Positions 1 through 6,601 of a stretch of 17,628 bases of DNA are shown piece after piece. The translations under genes were made by a program, and so were the position numbers. Every line of letters starts with the position of its first letter. Position 1 is the first letter of the stretch. A model generated the notes under the pieces. The model did no database searches, was not told where the DNA came from, and worked only from the letters and a program-made list of their open reading frames with translations. The stretch lies in NCBI GenBank assembly GCA_050945275.1, contig JBMNSQ010000025.1:1-17628 (forward strand), in the 5' to 3' direction. The stretch is from JAAYWY01 sp050945275. GTDB taxonomy: Bacteria; Bacillota; DTU030; DUMP01.

Positions 1-155
1 ATCCCAGCTTGTTCCATTATGCCTTTAAGAAACACCGCACACTGACGAATCCCCACCCTCTGTGCGCTTATACTAGGCATGGCGACTAGACTTTTCCATA
101 GCTGAAAGTACTCTTCACGCCGACTGGTAATATGAGCATTTACCTTAGAGAGCAT
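1..155 (-). CDS. M20 family metallopeptidase, N-terminal fragment (partial)
   Basis: Reading leftward from an ATG at 155-153, an open frame of 51 codons runs off the left edge with no stop. The N-terminus contains segments such as REEYFQLWKSLVAMPSIS and a following GI..CAVFLKGIMEQAG stretch. This is the usual start of M20/ArgE/DapE/carboxypeptidase G2-type peptidases: an amphipathic helix, then L.xxPSIS, then the helix that leads into the metal-binding domain. The metal ligands themselves lie outside the window, so activity and substrate cannot be judged. A purine-rich GAAGGGAAG about 6-9 nt upstream of the ATG is a plausible ribosome binding site, and a TTG directly before the ATG is an alternative start. 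It is divergent from the XRE regulator and shares a 255-nt intergenic region with it. The M20 gene at 13619-14992 is a distant relative, not a copy. Confidence 0.75.
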   Translation of the reverse strand, partial: MLSKVNAHITSRREEYFQLWKSLVAMPSISAQRVGIRQCAVFLKGIMEQAG

Positions 156-187
156 CAATTCGCTTCCCTTCAAATTATTATTCCTTT

Positions 188-214
188 ATTACATCTATTA
201 CATCTCATTACAAG
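188..214. repeat. Tandem 9-bp repeat in the divergent promoter region
   Basis: ATTACATCT occurs twice in direct tandem (188-196 and 197-205), followed after one base by a partial third copy, ATTACA. On the minus strand each copy carries TGTAAT, which matches the -10 consensus TATAAT at 5 of 6 positions. The repeats lie 33-59 bp upstream of the start codon of the leftward M20 peptidase. They may hold its promoter or a repeated regulator site. No convincing -35 element was found at proper spacing, so the promoter role is inference. Confidence 0.4.
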
Positions 215-311
215 CATAAATAACGCCCCTAAAGAAAGTTTTATAGCCGGGCTAAAAATGCGCTGCTTACAAAAGTCTCTAGATAAGAGTACCACCCGTA
301 TGTGCTCTGCG

Positions 312-329
312 CTTATAACACATTATAAG
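312..329. promoter_or_regulatory. Inverted repeat, candidate operator of the XRE regulator
   Basis: CTTATAA and TTATAAG form a perfect 7-bp inverted repeat separated by CACA. It is centred about 90 bp upstream of the XRE start codon at 411. XRE-type repressors commonly bind short dyads in their own promoter regions, and this is the clearest dyad in the divergent intergenic region. The sequence shows only the symmetry; binding by the adjacent regulator is inference. Confidence 0.4.
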
Positions 330-410
330 TTAGCGCATCGCTTATGTCAAGGTTTGATCTTTTTGGTCTTAGATATGTTAAAGTAAACGTTATCGTTAGG
401 AGGGCAATTA

Positions 411-851
411 ATGAACAATACTCCCGGACAACGTATACGGATCTCCCGCGAGGCCCGCGGTTGGACTCAAGCTGTTCTGGCAGAAAAGCTTGGAATAAAA
501 ATCGGCACTTTATCAGGATATGAACGCAATTACCGGCAACCAAATCTGGAGATGATCAAAAATATTGCCACGGTCCTTGATGTCAGCGCAGATTATATCC
601 TAGGGCTAAAAAGCAAATCCCAGGCCCACCACCCCTGCGCCAACAACCTCCATACAAAGACCGTATATAATATCACCCCACAGTCTAAGCAGTCCAGCCT
701 GGCTCACGAAATACCTGAACCTATTCCTCAGCGCCAAGATCTTCAGGAACTTGCACACTTGCTAATCGACCACTTTAGCCATCTAGAGCCCGAAATAGTT
801 GAGAAGTTCATAGAACTGATTAGGCTAATTAAACGAAACAAAACAAAATAG
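411..851 (+). CDS. XRE-family helix-turn-helix transcriptional regulator
   Basis: A 146-residue protein with an N-terminal HTH_3 (Cro/C1-type) domain at about residues 6-62. The helix RIRISREARGWTQAVLAEKL is followed by the recognition helix region GTLSGYERNYRQPNLEMI and then a typical VLDVSADYILGL end. A polar linker (about 65-105) leads to a C-terminal amphipathic helix (LAHLLIDHF...IVEKFIELIRLIKRNK) that could dimerise. No separate ligand domain is recognisable. The ATG start is well supported by AGGAGGG at 398-404 with 6-nt spacing. It diverges from the M20 peptidase fragment and lies upstream of the DUF2935 gene after a gap of 174 nt. It may control one or both neighbours and itself; the dyad at 312-329 is a candidate site. 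What signal it senses cannot be read from the sequence. Confidence 0.9.
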   Translation: MNNTPGQRIRISREARGWTQAVLAEKLGIKIGTLSGYERNYRQPNLEMIKNIATVLDVSADYILGLKSKSQAHHPCANNLHTKTVYNITPQSKQSSLAHEIPEPIPQRQDLQELAHLLIDHFSHLEPEIVEKFIELIRLIKRNKTK

Positions 852-1025
852 TTCCTCTTACCAACTGTTTCTTTCAGTTTTACCTAGCAAACTATCACCA
901 CAATTAAAAACCGCCCGCAAAGAGACAGTCTCGGCCAACCTTTACAACTAACCGTCTTTCCCGGTTCAACACTGACCATCCTCCAGCATAGACTAATTTA
1001 ACCGACTATGTAAGGAGGTGTCCTT

Positions 1026-1898
1026 GTGACTTCCATGACCGATAATATAAACTGGCAGGGGCTATCGCTTAGGCAGGAAATCGACTTCTGGTTAGGGATC
1101 ATGGTCGACCACAGCCGTTTCATGCGCAACGGCTTTGATCCCACCGAGGAAGAACCTTTTCGGATTGCTGACGACTTCGCCCTGCGTTTTGCTTTTTTCA
1201 AACAACAAAACGAAATGCTGCCGGATCTTAGCCCTGACTTCCTTTTTTCCCTCCAGGAGCTGGTAGGACAATTAATTGACTTTAAAGCCCGCATAGCTGC
1301 CGGCATCGAATCATGCCGAATATTATCCATACTCTCAGCCGGCTTAATTGATCACATCCGTCGTGAAGCCCTTTTCTTTTTTGGCATACTAGCCAGAATC
1401 AAAGGAGAACCCCGCCCCACCCGGGAACAGCTAGGCCTACCTATGCCGGGCATAGCTTCCACCGCCCCTCAGGCCTTTATCCCTCGCCTACCCCAAGAGT
1501 TCGAAGAGATTGCATATGAGGAACTGCTTTTCTGGTTACGCATTGCCTTCGAGCACATGGGGGTATTAGCCCAGGGTTTCCGACCCGAACAAAAAGCCTA
1601 CCGCCGCGAAACCCTACGCTGGCAACAACGGCTCGAGCGCCTGCACGATGCCGTACTCCAGGGCTTCGAAGCCGGAACCAACCCAGCGCGTTTCATCGAG
1701 CCTACTTTAGCCCTCATCCAAGAACATGCCGAGTTCCTGGCGCACTTGTTCAATGATTTAGCCCACTGTACAATTCCCGGTCAGCAGGCCAACTTCTGGC
1801 CCCGCCTGGTGGATCACATGCGCCGTGAAGACATATACTTCATCCAGGTCCTTACCGTTCTCAAACAAGCACTGACGTGTCCAAAACAAGAGTCCTAA
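1026..1898 (+). CDS. DUF2935 domain-containing protein (two-domain helical, ferritin-like)
   Basis: The 290-residue protein is built of two similar halves, about residues 12-125 and 148-282. Each begins with E..FWL.I..(D/E)H and ends with (L/V)DH(I/M)RRE..(F/Y)F....L. Repeated E, DH and RRE residues on predicted helices are the hallmark of DUF2935, a Bacillota family with a ferritin-like helical fold; the Glu/His positions suggest metal binding. No signal peptide or membrane segment is seen, so it is probably cytosolic. Function is not established, and a role in metal storage or oxidative protection is only inference. The start is the GTG at 1026, because AAGGAGGTG at 1012-1020 is correctly spaced. 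An in-frame ATG at 1035 lies farther from it than usual. The gene is followed by a clear terminator, so it ends its transcription unit. Confidence 0.88.
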   Translation: MTSMTDNINWQGLSLRQEIDFWLGIMVDHSRFMRNGFDPTEEEPFRIADDFALRFAFFKQQNEMLPDLSPDFLFSLQELVGQLIDFKARIAAGIESCRILSILSAGLIDHIRREALFFFGILARIKGEPRPTREQLGLPMPGIASTAPQAFIPRLPQEFEEIAYEELLFWLRIAFEHMGVLAQGFRPEQKAYRRETLRWQQRLERLHDAVLQGFEAGTNPARFIEPTLALIQEHAEFLAHLFNDLAHCTIPGQQANFWPRLVDHMRREDIYFIQVLTVLKQALTCPKQES

Positions 1899-1908
1899 AA
1901 GTCGCTAA

Positions 1909-1938
1909 ACCGCCTAACACAGGCGGTCTTTTTATTTT
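1909..1938 (+). terminator. Rho-independent terminator after the DUF2935 gene
   Basis: ACCGCCT (1909-1915) pairs perfectly with AGGCGGT (1921-1927) around a 5-nt loop, followed by CTTTTTATTTT. The stem starts 10 nt after the stop codon. This is a canonical intrinsic terminator and separates the DUF2935 gene from the IclR-led block. Confidence 0.9.
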
Positions 1939-2026
1939 CTGTGTAGCCCTGTCCTTACCTTTACTCCAAAGTCCCAGCAAGAATTAATTTCAAGCAGGAA
2001 TAACCTTATTACATGTCGAATGTTCT

Positions 2027-2069
2027 CCCTATAGGAATAGGGTTCCACATGGAAGAATTATGGAAGAAT
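2027..2069. promoter_or_regulatory. Cluster of dyads and direct repeats at the IclR start, possible operator
   Basis: Three short symmetries are packed here. CCCTAT-AGGA-ATAGGG is a perfect 6-bp inverted repeat (2027-2042). TTCCA-CA-TGGAA is a 5-bp inverted repeat (2043-2054). The 10-mer ATGGAAGAAT is repeated directly at 2049-2058 and 2060-2069, an 11-bp period. IclR-family proteins usually bind dyads near their own promoter, so this is a reasonable autoregulatory site. If the IclR gene starts at 2079 the cluster lies wholly in the leader, which fits a regulatory role. Binding is inferred. Confidence 0.35.
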
Positions 2070-2078
2070 GGTGAATCT

Positions 2079-2843
2079 ATGAAACAAAAACCAAAGCTCC
2101 TTCAATCCGTTTCCAATGCCCTTACTTTACTCGAAGTTTTAAGCCAACATCAAGAAATCGGTATAGTTGATCTATCTCGGCAGCTGGGCCTAGCCAAAAG
2201 TACAGTTCACCGGCTAATTACCACATTGGAAGCCCATGGTTTTGCTGCCCAGAATCCCAACACCGGCAAGTATCATCTAGGCCTAAAAACTGTGGTTATA
2301 GCAGGACATACGTTGGATTTAATGGATATCCGTCCCTTAATTAGACCTATCCTAGTTAAGTTGCGCGATGAAACCAACGAGACCGCTCATTTAGTTGTAA
2401 GACACGGCAACAATGCTCTTTTTATTGACAAGGCTTCATCATCTAACTCAATACGGATGGATTCTCACGTAGGTTGGCAAGCGCCTTTACATTGTACGGC
2501 CACCGGTAAAGTAATATTGGCTTTCATGTCTAAATCTGAACAAGCCCAGCTGTTGCGCCAATTGGAACTTAAGGCCTATACCTCTAATACCTACACAGAT
2601 CCAGAAAAGTTAAAAGCCGAACTGGAAGCCATTAAAGAACAAGGCTGGTCTTGTGACAACGAAGAAATTGAAATTGGATTATATTGTTTGGCTGCCCCCA
2701 TCTTTGACCGAACTGGAAACCTCAAAGCTGCTATTAGTATTTCTGGTCCGATTTCTCGGGTCAAAGACCATGCCAATCTTATCAAGGCAGTTAAAGTGGC
2801 AGCGCACGAAGCATCTGAAACACTAGGTTACAAGCAATCATAA
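2079..2843 (+). CDS. IclR-family transcriptional regulator
   Basis: The product is 254 residues from the chosen start. An N-terminal winged helix (about 8-70) begins SVSNALTLLEVLSQ and contains the HTH LSRQLGLAKSTVHRLITTLE and the wing GKYHLGLK. The C-terminal IclR effector domain (about 75-250) has the family motifs LHCTATGKVILAF and NEEIEIGLYCLAAPIFD. The family often controls catabolism of small carboxylic or aromatic compounds in response to a metabolite. ATG 2079 is preferred because homologues begin just before SVS.AL and GGTGA precedes it; in-frame ATGs at 2013, 2049 and 2061 are alternatives adding up to 22 residues. The oxidoreductase operon begins 60 nt downstream on the same strand with no terminator between, so this is very probably its local regulator. 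The inducer is unknown; a 2-oxoacid or transport substrate is a guess. Confidence 0.9.
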   Translation: MKQKPKLLQSVSNALTLLEVLSQHQEIGIVDLSRQLGLAKSTVHRLITTLEAHGFAAQNPNTGKYHLGLKTVVIAGHTLDLMDIRPLIRPILVKLRDETNETAHLVVRHGNNALFIDKASSSNSIRMDSHVGWQAPLHCTATGKVILAFMSKSEQAQLLRQLELKAYTSNTYTDPEKLKAELEAIKEQGWSCDNEEIEIGLYCLAAPIFDRTGNLKAAISISGPISRVKDHANLIKAVKVAAHEASETLGYKQS

Positions 2844-2903
2844 CTTGGGCTATTCTTGGCACTAACGACAGCAGGGACAAAATCAAATTAAGGGGGAAGT
2901 GTT

Positions 2904-3452
2904 GTGAAGGAAGTTCGATTGCATGGTCGTGGCGGTCAAGGGTTGGTGAAAGCAGCCCACATTATAGTAAAAGCTGCCGTTACAACCGGTAAGTACGCAA
3001 GCTTTATTCCATTTTTCGGAGTAGAACGCAAGGGATCTCCGGTCTATGGCTTCTTGAGATTAGATGACAAGCCCATTCGCTTAAAAACTCAAGTGTATCA
3101 CCCTGACTGCTTGATAGTGCTAGACGACACCCTTTTAGATGAAGTAAACATATTCGAAGGACTAAAGGAAAAGGCAGTATTAGTAATTAATTCTACCAAG
3201 CCATTAACAAACTTTAGTCTTCCTGAAGAGGTAGATACAGTCGCCTTGGTTGACGCCACCAACATAGCCTTAAAGAACTTCCAGAGAAATATACCTAACA
3301 CAACTATGTTAGGCGCCTTTTGCCAAGCAACAGGCTGGGTGCCACTTGATCAAGTAATGGCGCTGGTAGAAGAAGAATTCGGGCCTGAAAATGCTGCCGC
3401 TTGCGAAGAAGGATACCGAAGCACAAATCTCCTTAAAGTGAGGTGTCGTTAA
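2904..3452 (+). CDS. porG: 2-oxoacid:ferredoxin oxidoreductase, gamma subunit
   Basis: A 182-residue protein of the pyruvate/ketoisovalerate ferredoxin oxidoreductase gamma-subunit family, at its usual length. The N-terminus carries the family signature LHGRGGQGLVKAAHII (about residues 6-21). Next come the conserved F.GVERKGSPVYGFLRLDDKPI region and a Rossmann-like body with VYHPDCLIVLDDTLLD. The C-terminal half contains NTTMLGAFCQATGWVPLDQV, also typical. It is a structural subunit of the cytosolic complex that oxidises 2-oxoacids with CoA and thiamine diphosphate to acyl-CoA, CO2 and reduced ferredoxin. The start is GTG 2904, preceded by AAGGGGGAAG. It is the first gene of a gamma-delta-alpha-beta set; the next gene starts one base after its stop. 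The symbol marks the family only. The 2-oxoacid could be pyruvate, a branched-chain 2-oxoacid or another. Confidence 0.9.
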   Translation: MKEVRLHGRGGQGLVKAAHIIVKAAVTTGKYASFIPFFGVERKGSPVYGFLRLDDKPIRLKTQVYHPDCLIVLDDTLLDEVNIFEGLKEKAVLVINSTKPLTNFSLPEEVDTVALVDATNIALKNFQRNIPNTTMLGAFCQATGWVPLDQVMALVEEEFGPENAAACEEGYRSTNLLKVRCR

Positions 3453-3453
3453 C

Positions 3454-3723
3454 ATGGATACCAAGTGGGTTACCCCCATAGGAGACGAAGGGATATACGA
3501 AATAAATACCGGCAAATGGAGAACCTTTCGGCCAGTGATAGACTATACAAAATGTACTTCCTGTGCCATTTGTAGTTTCTTTTGCCCTGTCTCAGTTGTC
3601 CGTAGACATAAGGAAGATTCTACTAAGATTTGCTTTGACCTTGCATACTGTAAAGGCTGTGGTATTTGCGCTAAAGAATGCCCGCGTCAAGCCATAACTA
3701 TGATTAGGGAGGAAGAAGCCTAA
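3454..3723 (+). CDS. porD: 2-oxoacid:ferredoxin oxidoreductase, delta subunit (2x[4Fe-4S] ferredoxin)
   Basis: An 89-residue ferredoxin-like subunit. Two complete CxxCxxCxxxCP motifs are visible: Cys34, 37, 40 and 44, and Cys66, 69, 72 and 76. Each can ligate a [4Fe-4S] cluster, with the usual exchange of the fourth Cys between clusters. An extra Cys60 sits between the motifs. The N-terminal about 30 residues (with WRTFRPVIDY just before the first motif) match the extension found in delta subunits rather than in free ferredoxins. The subunit passes electrons from the TPP site out to soluble ferredoxin. ATG 3454 lies one base after the gamma stop, with GAGGTG upstream inside the gamma gene. 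Its stop overlaps the start of the alpha gene by one base (TAATG), indicating translational coupling. Confidence 0.93.
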   Translation: MDTKWVTPIGDEGIYEINTGKWRTFRPVIDYTKCTSCAICSFFCPVSVVRRHKEDSTKICFDLAYCKGCGICAKECPRQAITMIREEEA

Positions 3724-4898
3724 TGTCTACCACAACTGCCCTCACTGGTAACGAGGCTGCTGCTATCGGAGCTGCTCTCAGTCGCCCTAATATTATTGCC
3801 GCTTACCCTATAACACCCCAATCCTCGGTAGTAGAAGATCTAGCAAAAATGCACGCTGATGGTAATATCCAAGCCGATATTATAGAAGTAGAATCCGAAC
3901 ACTCGGCGATGAGCGTCATTCAGGGCGCAACTCTAGCCGGAGCCCGAACTTTCACTGCTACTTCGGCGCAAGGACTAGCTCTTATGTACGAACCATATTT
4001 TCGTATGTCTACATTAAGGCTGCCTATGGTAATGGCTATTGCTGGCCGTGAAATGACTTCTCCCGAGACTATCTGGGGTGGCCAGCAAGACACTGTTAGC
4101 GTACGGGAAGCTGGTTGGCTGCAATTTTATGCAGAAAACAATCAAGAAATACTCGACAGTATTATACAAGCCTACAAGGTTGCCGAACACCCATCAGTAC
4201 TACTGCCTGTTAATGTCTGCTACGATGGTTTTTTCCTCTCGCATTTGATAGAAAGAGTAGATATACCGGCTCAAGAACTAGTAGACCAATTCTTGCCTCC
4301 GTATAAAGCCCAACATGTGGTCATGGATCCAAAAAAGCCTATAGTGGTTGACCCCATGACGCCAGGACCTAAACTCATGAAATTTCGCCGCAACCATCTA
4401 GAATCAATGCAGGCAGCTTTAGATGTAATTGTTTCTGTGGATGAAGAATTCGGTAAAATGTTCGGCCGCAGTTACGGTGGCGTTATTGAGGAATATAAAA
4501 TGCAAGGCGCCGACAGCGCCCTCATCACCATCGGATCGCCCACAGGTGCTGGAAAAGAAGCCGTAGACTATTGGCGCTCCCAAGGAAGAAATGTGGGCCT
4601 GATCAAAGTCCGGGTCCTTCGTCCGTTTCCCGCTCAAAGGCTCATACGTGCTCTTCAAGGTGTGAAAGCCATTGGTGTAGTGGATCGCTCTGTATCTTTT
4701 GGCTGGAACTCAGGCGCATTGTATCAAGAGGTACTAGCAGTCCTTGGTCAGGCAAGGCTAATGATCCCATCGGTCTCTTTCATTGGTGGCCTTGGCGGAG
4801 CAGATATTACTTTAGACCACATGATCAAAGCCTTTGATATTGTTTCTAACTTAAATGACAGCACAGAAGCAATTCATCCTACCCAATGGTTGGAATAG
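3723..4898 (+). CDS. porA: 2-oxoacid:ferredoxin oxidoreductase, alpha subunit
   Basis: A 391-residue alpha subunit at the family's normal length. The pyrimidine-binding domain (about 1-180) opens with LTGNEAAAIGAALSRPNIIAAYPITPQSS, whose YPITP (residues 28-32) contacts the substrate/TPP region. It continues with the IEVESEHSAMS helix and the TSAQGLALMYEP segment. The transketolase C-like domain (about 260-370) contains ALITIGSPTGAGKEAVDYWR and VLRPFP. Together with the beta subunit it forms the active site. The ATG overlaps the delta stop by 1 nt, so expression is coupled. The sequence does not settle whether the substrate is pyruvate or a longer 2-oxoacid. The peptide-transport neighbours make an amino-acid-derived 2-oxoacid likely, but this is inference. 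Confidence 0.92.
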   Translation: MSTTTALTGNEAAAIGAALSRPNIIAAYPITPQSSVVEDLAKMHADGNIQADIIEVESEHSAMSVIQGATLAGARTFTATSAQGLALMYEPYFRMSTLRLPMVMAIAGREMTSPETIWGGQQDTVSVREAGWLQFYAENNQEILDSIIQAYKVAEHPSVLLPVNVCYDGFFLSHLIERVDIPAQELVDQFLPPYKAQHVVMDPKKPIVVDPMTPGPKLMKFRRNHLESMQAALDVIVSVDEEFGKMFGRSYGGVIEEYKMQGADSALITIGSPTGAGKEAVDYWRSQGRNVGLIKVRVLRPFPAQRLIRALQGVKAIGVVDRSVSFGWNSGALYQEVLAVLGQARLMIPSVSFIGGLGGADITLDHMIKAFDIVSNLNDSTEAIHPTQWLE

Positions 4899-4910
4899 GA
4901 GGCTATAATA

Positions 4911-5819
4911 ATGAATCTAAAAGAAATATTCCTTGATACACCGGATTTGACAAGCCCAGGCCTATCTGCTTGTCCGGGCTGCGCCGCCGAGCTTGCTCTT
5001 CGAACAGTGCTTAAGGTAATGGGTACTAACACTGTTCTTGGCATTCCCCCTGGCTGTATGGCCGGAGCCGGTGCTGTAGGATGGAACCGCTTGTCCGGTG
5101 TCAAAATACCGGTTACTATTCCTCTTCTTGATAACACCGCTTCGATGCTTTCCGGAATCAAGCGTTATTATCTTAAGACCGGCAGGGATGATATCAAAGT
5201 AGTTGCTTTTGCCGGGGATGGTGCCACCGCTGATGCTGGCTTTCAAGCATTATCCGGCGCAGCTGAACGGGGCGAAAATATAATCTATATCTGTTATGAC
5301 AACGAAGGTTATATGAACACCGGGTTCCAACGAAGCGGCACCAGTTCTAAAGGCTCCTATACTTCCACCACACCGGTCGGGACTCTAAGCCAAGGCAAGA
5401 CCCAACACAAAAAAGATGTGCCTCTGATTATGGCTATGCACAACGTTGCTTACATGGCCACAATCTCACCAGCCTATACTAAAGACTTCGTATCCAAACT
5501 AAGAAAAGCTGCTTCTGTTAAAAACGGCTTTGTCTATCTACACATTTTTTCTCCCTGCCCCACTGGCTGGCGTTTTAAACCTGAGAACACCATCTCAATT
5601 GCTCGGCTAGCCGTTCAAACTAATTTCTTTCCACTGTATGAGTATCAAGACGGCAGGTTTAATCAGACAGTCGCTATTCGGCAATCTAAACCTGTTCAAG
5701 AACTAATTGAGAAGCTAGGTAAATTTCAACACCTTGAGCCAAATATAATCAACGACCTACAGCAATGGGTCGACGATAAAATGAACCTTCTTCAGAAACT
5801 ATGGTCAAGCACAGACTAA
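4911..5819 (+). CDS. porB: 2-oxoacid:ferredoxin oxidoreductase, beta subunit (TPP-binding)
   Basis: A 302-residue beta subunit that binds thiamine diphosphate and a [4Fe-4S] cluster. The TPP motif begins GDG (102-104) in AFAGDGATADAGFQAL and ends at the DNEGYMNTG segment (about 130-138). The four cluster cysteines of the family are present: C21 and C24 (CPGC), C49 (PPGC) and C216 (SPCPTGW). The sequence continues through KKDVPLIMAMHNVAYMAT and ARLAVQTNFFPLYE as in other beta subunits. AGGAGG at 4897-4902, overlapping the alpha stop, serves the ATG at 4911. A second beta subunit lies at the right edge of the window. Its WRFPP, TGLWPLYE and longer C-terminus differ from this one, so the two enzymes probably have different substrates or roles. 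Confidence 0.93.
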   Translation: MNLKEIFLDTPDLTSPGLSACPGCAAELALRTVLKVMGTNTVLGIPPGCMAGAGAVGWNRLSGVKIPVTIPLLDNTASMLSGIKRYYLKTGRDDIKVVAFAGDGATADAGFQALSGAAERGENIIYICYDNEGYMNTGFQRSGTSSKGSYTSTTPVGTLSQGKTQHKKDVPLIMAMHNVAYMATISPAYTKDFVSKLRKAASVKNGFVYLHIFSPCPTGWRFKPENTISIARLAVQTNFFPLYEYQDGRFNQTVAIRQSKPVQELIEKLGKFQHLEPNIINDLQQWVDDKMNLLQKLWSSTD

Positions 5820-5875
5820 ACATCTTGCCTCGCTGAGTCAAACACTAAGTATGTATCTTAGGGGTGAAGCTAGCC

Positions 5876-6595
5876 ATGTTAATTGATCAAGATCTTTGTA
5901 TTCAATGTGAATCCTGCGTTCCCTATTGCCCAGTGGCCGCTATCTATTCAAGCGGTGGTACGGTCCAAGTAGACCAAGATAAATGTGTTGAATGTAACGC
6001 CTGCATCCGGGCCAATATTTGTCCGGTAGAGGCTATGATAACTCCAAAACTAGAGTGGCCCCGTCTTTTGCGCAACACATTTTCCGATCCTTACGGAAAA
6101 CATGAATCTACCCAGCACATGGGACGCGGCACCGAGGAGGTAAAAACCAACGATGTCACCGGATTGGTCAAGCCCGGCGAAGCAGGCATTGCTGTTGAGG
6201 TTGGTCGTCCCGGTGTAAGCGGTTCTTTTGCCGATGTCGAAAAAATCACCATGGCCCTCGCTAAACTAACTTATGTTCAATATGCCAAGAACAGCCCCGT
6301 AACATCTCTTATCGAAGATTTAAGTACTGGACGAATACGGGAAGACATCCTGCAAGAAAGGTTCTTGTCGGCCATAATCGAGTTCATTGTCCCTCAAGAT
6401 AAGATCTCTGAAGTAATGAAGCAGCTGCAACAGGCCGCCAGTCTTATTGACAGCGTATTTACAGTAGCTATATTCACCAACGTAAGAGATGCCGATACTT
6501 CTTTTGACGTAAAAACATTGACTACGCTGGGCCTAGAGGTTTTGCCAAACGGTAAAACAAATCTGGGGCTTGGCAAGCCCCTGGCTAGGAGGTAA
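5876..6595 (+). CDS. Dicluster ferredoxin-domain protein with unassigned C-terminal region
   Basis: A 239-residue protein. The N-terminal ferredoxin module has Cys8, 11, 14 and 18 (CxxCxxCxxxCP) and Cys37, 40, 43 and 49. The second motif has five residues instead of three before its last Cys. Two [4Fe-4S] clusters are expected. Residues about 55-239 match no family I can name. They include a glycine-rich AIAVEVGRPGVSGSFADVEK stretch and a later FIVPQDKISEVMKQLQQA...FTVAIFTNV part that could be a small alpha/beta fold. ATG 5876 is chosen because AGGGGTGA at 5860-5867 is an 8-nt-spaced ribosome binding site; the upstream in-frame GTG 5864 lies inside that site. It follows the beta gene by 56 nt, and its stop overlaps the Shine-Dalgarno of the next gene. 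It probably acts as an extra electron-transfer or cofactor-bearing partner of the oxidoreductase; this is inference. Confidence 0.85.
   Translation: MLIDQDLCIQCESCVPYCPVAAIYSSGGTVQVDQDKCVECNACIRANICPVEAMITPKLEWPRLLRNTFSDPYGKHESTQHMGRGTEEVKTNDVTGLVKPGEAGIAVEVGRPGVSGSFADVEKITMALAKLTYVQYAKNSPVTSLIEDLSTGRIREDILQERFLSAIIEFIVPQDKISEVMKQLQQAASLIDSVFTVAIFTNVRDADTSFDVKTLTTLGLEVLPNGKTNLGLGKPLARR
6565..6581 (+). other. Stem-loop just before the ribosome binding site of the next gene
   Basis: GGGGCTTG (6565-6572) and CAAGCCCC (6574-6581) form an almost spacer-free perfect dyad at the very end of the preceding coding sequence. The AGGAGG of the next gene follows at 6587-6592. There is no U-run, so it is not an intrinsic terminator. 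It may stabilise the message or set relative translation of the two unknown genes, or be chance in a Gly/Leu/Lys/Pro-coding stretch. Confidence 0.35.
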
Positions 6596-6601
6596 CAAAC
6601 T

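Noticed and set aside
354..382. TTGATC as a -35 box for the XRE gene.
   Set aside because: The nearest -10-like hexamer, TATGTT, is only 14 bp away and nothing matches at 16-18 bp, so a promoter cannot be called.
132..386. An 84-codon open frame on the + strand with an ATG start.
   Set aside because: It overlaps the better-supported M20 coding frame on the opposite strand, has no ribosome binding site, reads as low-complexity Leu/His sequence and covers the divergent promoter region.
949..965. Small dyad AACCG...CGGTT between the XRE and DUF2935 genes, considered as a terminator.
   Set aside because: The stem is only about 5 bp and no T-run follows. I see no convincing terminator or promoter in 852-1025 beyond the ribosome binding site of the DUF2935 gene.
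5864..5875. GTG start for the dicluster ferredoxin protein.
   Set aside because: The GTG lies inside the AGGGGTGA that serves as the ribosome binding site for the ATG at 5876.
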